DNA from: Spirochaetia bacterium
GTDB taxonomy: Bacteria > Spirochaetota > Spirochaetia > Treponematales > Breznakiellaceae
Direction of reading: 5' to 3'
Assembly: GCA_025997675.1 (NCBI GenBank)
Contig: BNUX01000055.1
Location: 1-19,611 of the forward strand
DNA: 19,611 bases
Under the pieces are notes generated by a model that was given only the letters and a program-made list of their open reading frames with translations, was not told the DNA's origin and searched no databases. Shown here piece after piece: positions 15,132 to 19,611 of this stretch. The translations under genes and the position numbers were made by a program. Position 1 is the first letter of the stretch, and every line of letters starts with the position of its first letter.

Positions 15132-15183
15132 TAAAAAGCCGCCCGCCGGTGTTTGGCCGGGCGGGGGCGCGGTCAGGGGACCG
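15132..15183 (-). terminator. Terminator of the lipoprotein gene
   Basis: On the minus strand a small hairpin GCGGTC-CCCT-GACCGC (15183-15168) follows the lipoprotein stop directly. A second, GC-rich hairpin comes next (CCGCCCG pairing with CGGGCGG, 15162-15138), followed by TTTTTATT. The position and T run fit Rho-independent termination of the upstream gene. Confidence 0.75.
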
Positions 15184-15184
15184 C

Positions 15185-16312
15185 TTATGAGGTTGGGGGG
15201 GCAGCCGTCCAGCCGGTGGTAGGATCGGCGGTGGAAAGGTTTCCCGTAACATCGGTGTCAACTTTCTTTCTGTCGTCGGATTTCCACCAGAATACCGCAT
15301 GGCCGTTGTGCCCGCTATTGCCGTTGGTGGCGGTGTTGGCGGTGGCCCCGCCGGAGTTGCCGTAGATAGTGCCGCCAGTTTTGGTGAATCCGGCGGCGCC
15401 GGTGTTTACAAACACCCCGCCGCCGGTGTTGGTGGCGGTATTGCCGCTGATGGTTCCACCGCTCATGATGAAGGTACCGCTGTTATCTACAGCCACCCCG
15501 CCGCCGCTGGAGTCGGTGGCGGTATTGCCGCTGATAGTCCCGCCGGTCATGGTGAAGGTGACGCCGGATACATGCACCCCGCCGCCGCTGGAGTCAGAGG
15601 TACCGCCGGTCAGGGTGAGGTTAGCGCCCAGGGTTACCTTGTTGTTGCCTCCGATGTACAGAACACGTTTGCTTGAGCCTGCGGCGTTCAGGGTTCCTCC
15701 GCCGGCCGCTCCCTGTAATACGATGGGGGGATAGGCGTTTGTCCCAACTATGTAAAGCCAGGCAGAAGAACCTGCATCGCTTGAGTAGGAGACAGTTCCC
15801 GAAACGATGATAGTGACGGGGGTGGCGCCGGCGCCCGTGGTACCCAGCGTACCGGGACTGTTACCGCTGTTATAGGCGGCCTTAATGGCGGCCAGGACCG
15901 TAACGGGATTGGTTGCGGCAGGGTGTTGTGTGGTAAAGGTGGCGGTTGCCGTTGCCAGCGTGTCCTTTGCGCTGTCTACCTCCGTCTGTGTCGCGGCGGC
16001 GTTGTTGTAGACGGCTTGGGCCGTGGTGATTGCGGTCTCAAAGGCGGTAAGGGCGGTTTCAAAGGCGGCCAGGTCCGTCGTTTTAACCCAATAGATGCTG
16101 GGGGCCTTGGCGGCGGTAAGGGCGGCTTGCAGGGCGGATTTGTCGACGGTGGTGTCGGTGGTGTCGGTGATGTCGGTGGTGTCGGTGGTGTCGGTAAGGT
16201 CGGTGAGGTCGGTGAGGTCGTCATCGCCGGTAGTCTTGGGGCACCCGGTAAGGGCAAGCGCCCCTGCCAGCATGAGGGCGAGTACCGCCGTCATTGAGCT
16301 ATATCTTTTCAT
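15185..16312 (-). CDS. Surface lipoprotein with helical FIVAR-like and beta-helix domains
   Basis: Predicted exported lipoprotein of 375 residues. The ATG at 16312 has AAGGAGG 10 bp upstream. A signal peptide (KRYSSMTAVLALMLAGALAL) ends in the lipobox LTGC, making Cys24 the lipidated residue. A Thr/Asp linker follows (DLTDLTDLTDTTDTTDITDT), encoded by near-perfect codon repeats. Residues about 63-140 form a helical domain like FIVAR modules (SALQAALTAAKA, then ATQTEVDSAKDTL). From about 180 onward, repeats of TGGTISGNTAT and GGGV predict a right-handed parallel beta-helix. Such proteins are often adhesins or polysaccharide-binding; the ligand is unknown. It is expressed from the repeat-borne promoter upstream, through a hairpin leader. 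Confidence 0.85.
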   Translation of the reverse strand: MKRYSSMTAVLALMLAGALALTGCPKTTGDDDLTDLTDLTDTTDTTDITDTTDTTVDKSALQAALTAAKAPSIYWVKTTDLAAFETALTAFETAITTAQAVYNNAAATQTEVDSAKDTLATATATFTTQHPAATNPVTVLAAIKAAYNSGNSPGTLGTTGAGATPVTIIVSGTVSYSSDAGSSAWLYIVGTNAYPPIVLQGAAGGGTLNAAGSSKRVLYIGGNNKVTLGANLTLTGGTSDSSGGGVHVSGVTFTMTGGTISGNTATDSSGGGVAVDNSGTFIMSGGTISGNTATNTGGGVFVNTGAAGFTKTGGTIYGNSGGATANTATNGNSGHNGHAVFWWKSDDRKKVDTDVTGNLSTADPTTGWTAAPPTS

Positions 16313-16345
16313 CTTGTATTCCCTCCTTGGATGGAATATAAAAGA

Positions 16346-16419
16346 GAAGCCCCGCCGTATACCGTTTATCGAACAACGTCCGATAGTCTGGCGAGACAAA
16401 GGTTCTGCGGCGGGGCTTC
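16346..16419 (-). other. Hairpin leader of the lipoprotein mRNA
   Basis: GAAGCCCCGCCG (16346-16357) and CGGCGGGGCTTC (16408-16419) are perfect 12-bp inverted repeats around a 50-base loop, which holds a smaller TATCG/CGATA stem. On the minus strand the stem is followed by TCTTTTATA and then the ribosome site. It may be an attenuator or terminator, or an mRNA-stabilising structure. Homology with the inverted repeat at 18896-19010 stops exactly where this hairpin begins. Confidence 0.6.
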
Positions 16420-16522
16420 TTTGAAACCATTACATGAGAGTGTAGAATAAGGGGTTGAGCAATCTCAAGCGAAAAAAGGCGGAATTATTACATCAAAAGG
16501 CGTTTTTATTACATTGGGGGCA
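16420..16522 (-). repeat. Promoter-carrying repeat, copy A
   Basis: Read on minus, this matches 18903-19007 on plus nearly base for base. Both include a CTTGAG-N4-CTCAA hairpin, four ATGTAAT heptamers (with the edge of the adjoining kinase stop) and the outward promoter. In both copies the block directly follows a histidine kinase 3' end. Copy A leads into the lipoprotein gene. A 51-bp partial copy lies at 17505-17555. Confidence 0.9.
16439..16468 (-). promoter_or_regulatory. Probable lipoprotein promoter in repeat copy A
   Basis: On minus, TTGAGA (16468-16463), an 18-bp spacer and TACACT (16444-16439). The twin in copy C reads TTGAGA-N18-TATACT, so this one is a slightly weaker version. The predicted 5' leader is about 120 bases and includes the hairpin at 16346-16419. 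Confidence 0.6.
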
Positions 16523-16655
16523 TTACATAAACAGCGTAACCGTGAGCGAAAAGGTTCCGTCCGTATCGGCGACGGTGACCTTGCCCCCGTATTTCCCGGC
16601 AATCCTACGAAGGGCGGAGAGTCCCAGGCCGTGGTGTCCCGTAGAAGTCCTCCGC
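16523..16655 (-). pseudogene. GHKL histidine kinase, 3' end fragment, copy 1
   Basis: On minus, the frame reads RRTSTGHHGLGLSALRRIAG, then KYGGKVTVADTDGTFSLTVT and LFM-stop. This is the last part of a sensor kinase ATP-binding domain: G-H-H-G-L-G-L is the G2 box, and the ending resembles AgrC/HATPase_c_5-type kinases. Everything upstream is missing; the fragment abuts a remnant of an Rpn-like gene. The natural stop codon is kept and is followed at once by repeat copy A. Confidence 0.75.
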
Positions 16656-16665
16656 CGGGTAAAAA

Positions 16666-16732
16666 TTACAGCCCTTCCAGTTCGGCTATCGGCAAGCCGG
16701 TTACATTGGCAATTTGGTTAAGCGGCATCCCC
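16666..16732 (-). pseudogene. 3' remnant of an Rpn-like gene
   Basis: On minus the frame encodes GMPLNQIANVTGLPIAELEG and L-stop. It differs in one residue (N for D) from the C-terminus of the intact gene at 17583-18419. Homology extends a few bases past the stop (to about 16652) and ends sharply at 16732. Just beyond, on plus, a different tail reads ATKDELKAQLQKMVEEA-stop (to about 16788), another unidentified gene end. The stretch 16733-16795 otherwise holds nothing recognisable. Confidence 0.75.
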
Positions 16733-16795
16733 CCGCCACAAAGGATGAATTGAAGGCCCAACTGCAAAAAATGGTAGAAGAAGCCTAGCCAATGC

Positions 16796-16957
16796 TCAAT
16801 TAGCCGGTTCTTTTACTTTATGCAATGATGATTTTTGTGCAATTTTATTTACATAATTTACGTATTCACGCAAATTTTTTGCACCACTTTCTTTCAAAAG
16901 CTTTTCCTGTAAATCATATTTGAATTTTACACAATCAAACTTCTTTTCTTTATTCAT
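16796..16957 (-). CDS. Small putative antitoxin paired with the PIN toxin
   Basis: A 53-residue, Lys-rich protein starting MNKEKKFDCVKFKYDLQEKL. GGAGG lies 10 bp before the ATG, inside the end of the toxin gene, and the two genes overlap by 8 bp (ATGAATAA). The FDCVKFKYDLQEKL segment resembles small proteins that accompany PIN toxins (F-D-C-V-x-M-K-x-x-x-Q). The antitoxin role is inferred from this resemblance and the toxin-first operon. Very AT-rich like its partner, in contrast to the flanks. Confidence 0.65.
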   Translation of the reverse strand: MNKEKKFDCVKFKYDLQEKLLKESGAKNLREYVNYVNKIAQKSSLHKVKEPAN

Positions 16958-17411
16958 TTCCAATTACCTCCTGTGGAGTTCTTATTTCCAATATTTTATA
17001 GCCCTCACGTAAATTAACAGAATTAAATAGTTTTATTCTGTTTAAATTTACTATATGTTTAAAATTCCAACTCACTAAAACATCTACATCTATTACCGTG
17101 GCTACTGCAATATGCAATGCATCGCTATAATAATTATCAGATACAATTTTTTCTTCCATGTATTTTTCCGCTAATTTTAACATTTCCTCATTCACTGGAT
17201 ATTCTTCATATTCTATTGTTTTTAAATTTTCTTTTACATTATCCGGCGCGCCATTTTCCAATTCCGCGATTACATGAGATGAAATTATTGGTTTATAGGT
17301 ACCTTTTTTAAATTCTCCGAAAAGTTGTTGAGTAAATTCCTTAAATTCATCATCAAAATAGCCGCCGATGACCGAATTTTCTATATAAATTCTTAATATA
17401 TTTATTCCCAT
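16950..17411 (-). CDS. PIN-domain ribonuclease toxin
   Basis: A 153-residue VapC-like protein expected to cleave RNA with Mg2+. The N-terminal strand IYIENSVIGGYFDDEF carries E11 where most PIN proteins have Asp; E50 in SHVIAEL, D97 in YYSDALHIAVA and D110 in DVDVLVSWNFKHI supply the other acids. The SDALHIAVA and VSWNFKHIVN blocks are highly typical. A good promoter lies 34 bp upstream of the ATG, although no strong ribosome site is visible. It overlaps the small antitoxin gene by 8 bp. The AT-rich composition of 16796-17470 against GC-rich surroundings indicates recent horizontal transfer. Confidence 0.85.
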   Translation of the reverse strand: MGINILRIYIENSVIGGYFDDEFKEFTQQLFGEFKKGTYKPIISSHVIAELENGAPDNVKENLKTIEYEEYPVNEEMLKLAEKYMEEKIVSDNYYSDALHIAVATVIDVDVLVSWNFKHIVNLNRIKLFNSVNLREGYKILEIRTPQEVIGNE

Positions 17412-17444
17412 AGTCGAAACGTCTTATAATACCCTTCTTTTATA

Positions 17445-17473
17445 AGTATACAATGATTTCATTTTTGTTTCAA
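17445..17473 (-). promoter_or_regulatory. Promoter of the PIN toxin-antitoxin operon
   Basis: On minus, TTGAAA (17473-17468), a 17-bp spacer and TATACT (17450-17445). This is a near-consensus sigma-70 promoter, giving a short leader to the ATG at 17411. An alternative TTGTAT-N16-TATTAT lies slightly downstream. Confidence 0.65.
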
Positions 17474-17504
17474 GTGCTTTTTTGTAGACCAAGCCGTACT
17501 CCTT

Positions 17505-17555
17505 AAAAAAAGGCGGAATTATTACATCAAAAGGCGTTTTTATTACATTGGGGGC
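17505..17555 (+). repeat. Partial repeat, copy B
   Basis: Fifty-one bases, from the A run before GGCGGAATTATTACATCAAA to the GGGGGC, match 16472-16522 in the same orientation. On minus it follows the Rpn-like gene end, with the kinase fragment that separates them in copy A missing. It has lost the promoter part. Confidence 0.85.
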
Positions 17556-17582
17556 CCGCTGGCCTTGTCCGGCGGGTAAAAA

Positions 17583-18419
17583 TTACAGCCCTTCCAGTTC
17601 GGCTATCGGCAAGCCGGTTACATCGGCAATTTGGTTAAGCGGCATCCCTGTTTTTTTAAGATTCGTTGCCGTAAGCCGCAAACCTTTCTCGATACCTTCT
17701 TCACGGCCTTTCTCGATGCCGCGCGCTTCATACTCTGCGGCTACCCCCGTCCGTTCAAGCATTTCATAAAACTTTCTTGTTTCGTTCATTCTGATTACCT
17801 CCATAGCATCGTAATTCGCCTTTACTATAGCATCTATATAGGCGCTTATGTGATCCGAATTGAAATAGGTCTTGCTTGCCGTTAGTACCCTTCCTAATGT
17901 CCGGGGCTCAAGGCCAGTATGTAAATCTTTTAACCATATATTTTCATCCTCTGACAACAGCTTTGTTTCAATTATTTGTATGGGGAAAAGACTGCCGGTG
18001 ACCAGGTATATTCCGGGGGTTTTTTGCGTGACGGGGTACTTACAATCAGTTTCAATATGCTTTAACACCTCCCGGGGCTTGCGGGTCAGAACAAAGGTAA
18101 GCGTAATATCGGTAATATCCGCGCTTTTTTCCGTGGCGCAATACAAATGCGTGTAGGCGATAGCTTTATGAAAATCACTTATGGATAAATAGTCTTCGGG
18201 GCTTTTAAATTCCACAATGTTTATCATTTTAAAAATTGCGGCTATGTTCTTTTCTATGACTACTTGTTTTTTCTTTTTTAGAATGAGCGCGTCGATGATT
18301 AAGGGATCGGTGTTCAGTTGATGCTCAAACTCGAAGGTGAGAATGTCAAGGTAGTCTTCCAGTTCGAGGCGGATTGCATCGTAGAAGGCGCCGTGCCAAT
18401 TTATGGGATCATTGTTCAT
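17583..18419 (-). CDS. Rpn/YhgA-like PD-(D/E)XK nuclease family protein
   Basis: A 278-residue protein resembling the recombination-promoting nuclease (Rpn) and PD-(D/E)XK transposase-like family abundant in treponemes. Residues about 38-75 hold the putative core: PLIIDALILKKKKQVV with the Asp, then IVEFKSPEDYLSISDFHKAI with the E-F-K triad. The C-terminus has a Glu/Arg/Gly-rich helix (ARGIEKGREEGIEKGLRL) and a short GMPLNQIADVTGLPIAELEG tail, typical of these proteins. The ATG at 18419 has no ribosome site and lies only 7 bp after the -10 box, so the mRNA may be leaderless. The last 67 bases are duplicated at 16666-16732. Confidence 0.8.
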   Translation of the reverse strand: MNNDPINWHGAFYDAIRLELEDYLDILTFEFEHQLNTDPLIIDALILKKKKQVVIEKNIAAIFKMINIVEFKSPEDYLSISDFHKAIAYTHLYCATEKSADITDITLTFVLTRKPREVLKHIETDCKYPVTQKTPGIYLVTGSLFPIQIIETKLLSEDENIWLKDLHTGLEPRTLGRVLTASKTYFNSDHISAYIDAIVKANYDAMEVIRMNETRKFYEMLERTGVAAEYEARGIEKGREEGIEKGLRLTATNLKKTGMPLNQIADVTGLPIAELEGL

Positions 18420-18426
18420 GGTCTAT

Positions 18427-18454
18427 AGTATACCACAAGTATAAGGGCTTGTAA
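18427..18454 (-). promoter_or_regulatory. Promoter of the Rpn-like gene
   Basis: On minus, TTACAA (18454-18449), a 16-bp spacer and TATACT (18432-18427). Transcription would begin at or one base before the ATG at 18419, consistent with a leaderless message. The TTGTGGTATACT context closely resembles TTGTGTGGTATACT upstream of the aspartic protease gene. Confidence 0.55.
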
Positions 18455-18473
18455 CTACTCAAAAGCTCAAAGC

Positions 18474-18587
18474 GGCCACGGCCTGGGACTCTCCGCCCTT
18501 CGTAGGATTGCCGGGAAATACGGGGGCAAGGTCACCGTTGCCGATACGGACGGAACCTTTTCGCTCACGGTCACGCTGTTTATGTAA
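18474..18587 (+). pseudogene. GHKL histidine kinase, 3' end fragment, copy 2
   Basis: The frame reads GHGLGLSALRRIAGKYGGKV, then TVADTDGTFSLTVTLFM-stop, nearly identical to copy 1 at 16523-16655 but in the opposite orientation. Its 5' boundary at about 18474 joins the upstream region of the Rpn-like gene. The stop codon directly abuts the inserted MITE-like element. Confidence 0.75.
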
Positions 18588-18895
18588 CAGAATAAACGCA
18601 TAGAAATTCCTCATAGACGGCTTAATGCCGTCCGACAGCCCCCTTCATTGTGCGTAAAGGCCTCCTGGCCCCCCTTGTAGGGCATAACCGCCAACTTGTC
18701 GGACATAGCATCCAACTTGCCGGGCGTAGCATCCAACTTGCCGGGCGTAGCATCCAACTTGCAGGGCATAGCATACAACTTGCAGGACGTTGCATACAAC
18801 TTGCAGGACATAGCATCCAACTTGTATGCTATGTCCTGCAACGGAGATCCCCCCGGTTTATCCGTGGCGGGATTCGCAACTATGCGTTTATCCTG
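18588..18895. mobile_element. 308-bp MITE-like insertion
   Basis: The ends are 16-bp terminal inverted repeats differing at one base: CAGAATAAACGCATAG (18588-18603) and CTATGCGTTTATCCTG (18880-18895). They are flanked by a 9-bp duplication, TTTATGTAA (18579-18587 and 18896-18904). Copy A at 16517-16533 shows the uninterrupted site CTGTTTATGTAATGCCCCC on minus, an empty target. No transposase is encoded. Inside are a small GACGGC-TTAAT-GCCGTC stem, seven 21-bp repeats, and a 16-bp perfect inverted repeat with a 9-base loop (18801-18816 and 18826-18841). Confidence 0.85.
18683..18829. repeat. Seven 21-bp tandem repeats inside the insertion
   Basis: Units follow the pattern C(A/G)TAGCATCCAACTTGCCGGG with small changes in the last five bases and at the C/A in the middle. 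On minus, one frame stays open as KLDATPG-type heptads, but it starts at a TTG outside the element with no ribosome site and is not counted as a gene. The last unit forms one arm of the 16-bp hairpin. Confidence 0.9.
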
Positions 18896-19010
18896 TTTAT
18901 GTAATGCCCCCAATGTAATAAAAACGCCTTTTGATGTAATAATTCCGCCTTTTTTCGCTTGAGATTGCTCAAGCCCTTATTCTATACTCTCATGTAATGG
19001 TTTCAAATGA
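18896..19010 (+). repeat. Promoter-carrying repeat, copy C
   Basis: Inverted relative to copy A. With the adjoining kinase 3' end, the two copies share about 220 bp in opposite orientation, allowing for the MITE. ATGTAAT occurs at 18899, 18913, 18934 and 18992. Homology ends in TTTCAAA just before the ribosome site of the next ORF. Confidence 0.9.
18959..18988 (+). promoter_or_regulatory. Promoter in repeat copy C
   Basis: TTGAGA (18959-18964), an 18-bp spacer and TATACT (18983-18988), reading toward the ORF at 19022. The -35 box lies inside a CTTGAG-ATTG-CTCAAG hairpin sequence that could be an operator. Confidence 0.6.
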
Positions 19011-19021
19011 AGGAGCAAACG

Positions 19022-19255
19022 ATGGACAATGAGGTGGTACGCTTATTAGGCAGCGGTTTTTGCCGTTTATCCGGCAAAAACCGGGCTGAGATTCTGGGGA
19101 TGGTTACGGCCCTCGCGTTTACCCAGGCGGAGCCCGGGCAAACGGCCACGGCCCCCATGAATGCCCTAACCGGCGCTTTAGGAAGCGCAGTGAACCGCGC
19201 CCGTTCCGGCTTTTTGGTGCGGGGGGTACGCAAAGCGGGTGATTTGAAGCTATGA
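19022..19255 (+). CDS. Small uncharacterised protein
   Basis: A 77-residue frame, MDNEVVRLLGSGFCRLSGKN onward, with AAGGAG 6 bp before the ATG and a good promoter upstream, so it is probably expressed. It has no recognised domain. The N-terminal half (EVVRLLGSGFCRLSGKNRAE, then ILGMVTALAFTQAE) is predicted helical, followed by an Ala/Thr/Gly-rich part and a basic tail (NRARSGFLVRGVRKAGDLKL). The arrangement of promoter repeat followed by a small gene parallels the lipoprotein side. It ends 6 bp into the tail of the convergent YafQ-like pseudogene. Confidence 0.55.
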   Translation: MDNEVVRLLGSGFCRLSGKNRAEILGMVTALAFTQAEPGQTATAPMNALTGALGSAVNRARSGFLVRGVRKAGDLKL

Positions 19256-19433
19256 GAACAGATCGGAGTGGGTTCCGGTACGATGAAAGGTAACGGTTTT
19301 GGCCGCGGGCAGGAAGGGGTTGTTCGTTAATAAGCAAGCCCATTACATTGAGGATTTTGCTCATATCCCTGCCTCGTTTTTCCGCCAGGGCAAATTCTTT
19401 TTTGAAACGTGTAGTGCGTTTGACTGCAAGCAC
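19250..19433 (-). pseudogene. YafQ-like mRNA interferase with internal deletion
   Basis: From the GTG at 19433 the frame reads LAVKRTTRFKKEFALAEKRG, then RDMSKILNVMGLLINEQPLP, the N-terminal part of YafQ/RelE-type toxins. The sequence then shifts frame to AAKTVTFHRTGTHSDLFS-stop, which is the usual YafQ C-terminus (RTGTHSDLF). The roughly 35-residue middle, with the catalytic His/Asp segment normally written H-x-x-P-D-W-L-L-I-Y, is missing. The junction lies near 19308-19316 (CCTGCCCGCGGCC). The product would be inactive. Confidence 0.75.
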
Positions 19434-19575
19434 GCCCTAACTCCGCAGATCCGCCAGCAGTTTCTCAATGGAATGGAAGGTCGGAGAGGGAATCTCACCG
19501 ACCTTCCATTCCATTCCGCAACTGCCGGCGGATCTTCGGAGTTAGGGTGTGCTTGCAGTTAAACGCTCTACACGT
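19407..19575. repeat. Large palindrome of two head-to-head antitoxin/toxin junctions
   Basis: Arms of 78 bp (19407-19484 and 19498-19575) match at about 70 positions with no gaps around a 13-base centre. Each arm, read outward, encodes the end of an antitoxin (left, minus: PTFHSIEKLLADLRS-stop; right, plus: PTFHSIPQLPADLRS-stop), followed by a GTG-started toxin beginning VLAVKR. Neither side keeps the antitoxin's 5' part. Confidence 0.85.
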
Positions 19576-19611
19576 CTCCAAAAAGCATTTTCTCTCTTGG
19601 AAAAACTAATC
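19549..19611 (+). pseudogene. Second YafQ-like toxin start (runs off the window)
   Basis: From the GTG at 19549 the plus frame reads VLAVKRSTRLQKAFSLLEKL and I, to the window edge. The first residues are near-identical to the minus-strand copy; the rest diverges (RLQKAFSLLEKL against RFKKEFALAEKR). Without an intact antitoxin it is more likely a remnant than an active toxin, but the rest is not visible. Confidence 0.45.

Noticed and set aside
15299..16297. Several long plus-strand frames opposite the lipoprotein
   Set aside because: They are shadows of Gly/Ala/Thr-rich codons; signal peptide, lipobox, ribosome site and terminator all support the minus strand.
16346..16419. Known riboswitch class in the lipoprotein leader
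   Set aside because: A simple long stem is present but no conserved aptamer core was recognised.
18683..18829. CRISPR array or coding heptad-repeat protein
   Set aside because: Repeats are contiguous without spacers. The open minus frame needs a TTG start outside the element and has no ribosome site.

Overview
The window is a chromosomal segment of a spirochaete, most likely a Treponema of the termite-gut type. This is inferred from gene order (mraZ-rsmH-ftsL-murF-mraY-ftsW-ftsQ-ftsA-ftsZ-xerC-TPR-dprA-topA), protein character, fairly high GC and the many decayed small-gene remnants; no search was run. It falls into two parts.

Positions 1-11,633 hold a compact division and cell-wall (dcw) operon read on the minus strand from one strong promoter (TTGACG-N16-TATAAT) upstream of mraZ. 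Six 10-bp-spaced T(G/A)GG repeats, a probable MraZ operator, start at the -10 box. Most genes overlap or abut. The operon makes 16S rRNA methyltransferase RsmH, divisome proteins FtsL, FtsW, FtsQ, FtsA and FtsZ, peptidoglycan precursor enzymes MurF and MraY, and then DNA-handling proteins: a Xer-type recombinase, a TPR membrane protein, DprA and TopA (cut by the window edge). The most striking observation is in ftsZ. A 180-bp block between 8-bp inverted repeats (TATCCCCA / TGGGGATA) is inverted in frame. The true FtsZ core, including the catalytic T7 loop, is readable only on the opposite strand, so the allele as given should be inactive. This is either a real DNA inversion or a cloning or assembly artefact.

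Positions about 11,690-19,611 are accessory DNA. A divergent 249-residue protein of unknown function is followed by a degenerate 21-bp tandem array. An islet flanked by 80-bp direct repeats holds remnants of toxin-antitoxin and transposase genes. Next come a small retropepsin-like protein, a beta-helix lipoprotein, an AT-rich PIN toxin/antitoxin pair and an Rpn/PD-(D/E)XK-type protein. This last block is bounded by inverted copies of a repeat that carries the 3' end of a GHKL histidine kinase plus an outward promoter. One copy is interrupted by a 308-bp MITE-like element with 16-bp terminal inverted repeats, a 9-bp target duplication and seven 21-bp repeats; the other copy preserves the empty site. 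The right edge has a small ORF, a YafQ-like toxin with an internal deletion, and a 78-bp-arm palindrome made of two head-to-head antitoxin-end/toxin-start junctions.

The left part works as one growth and division operon. The right part looks like a recombination-prone zone of toxin-antitoxin systems, repeats and promoter-carrying repeats. No tRNA, rRNA or CRISPR array was recognised.
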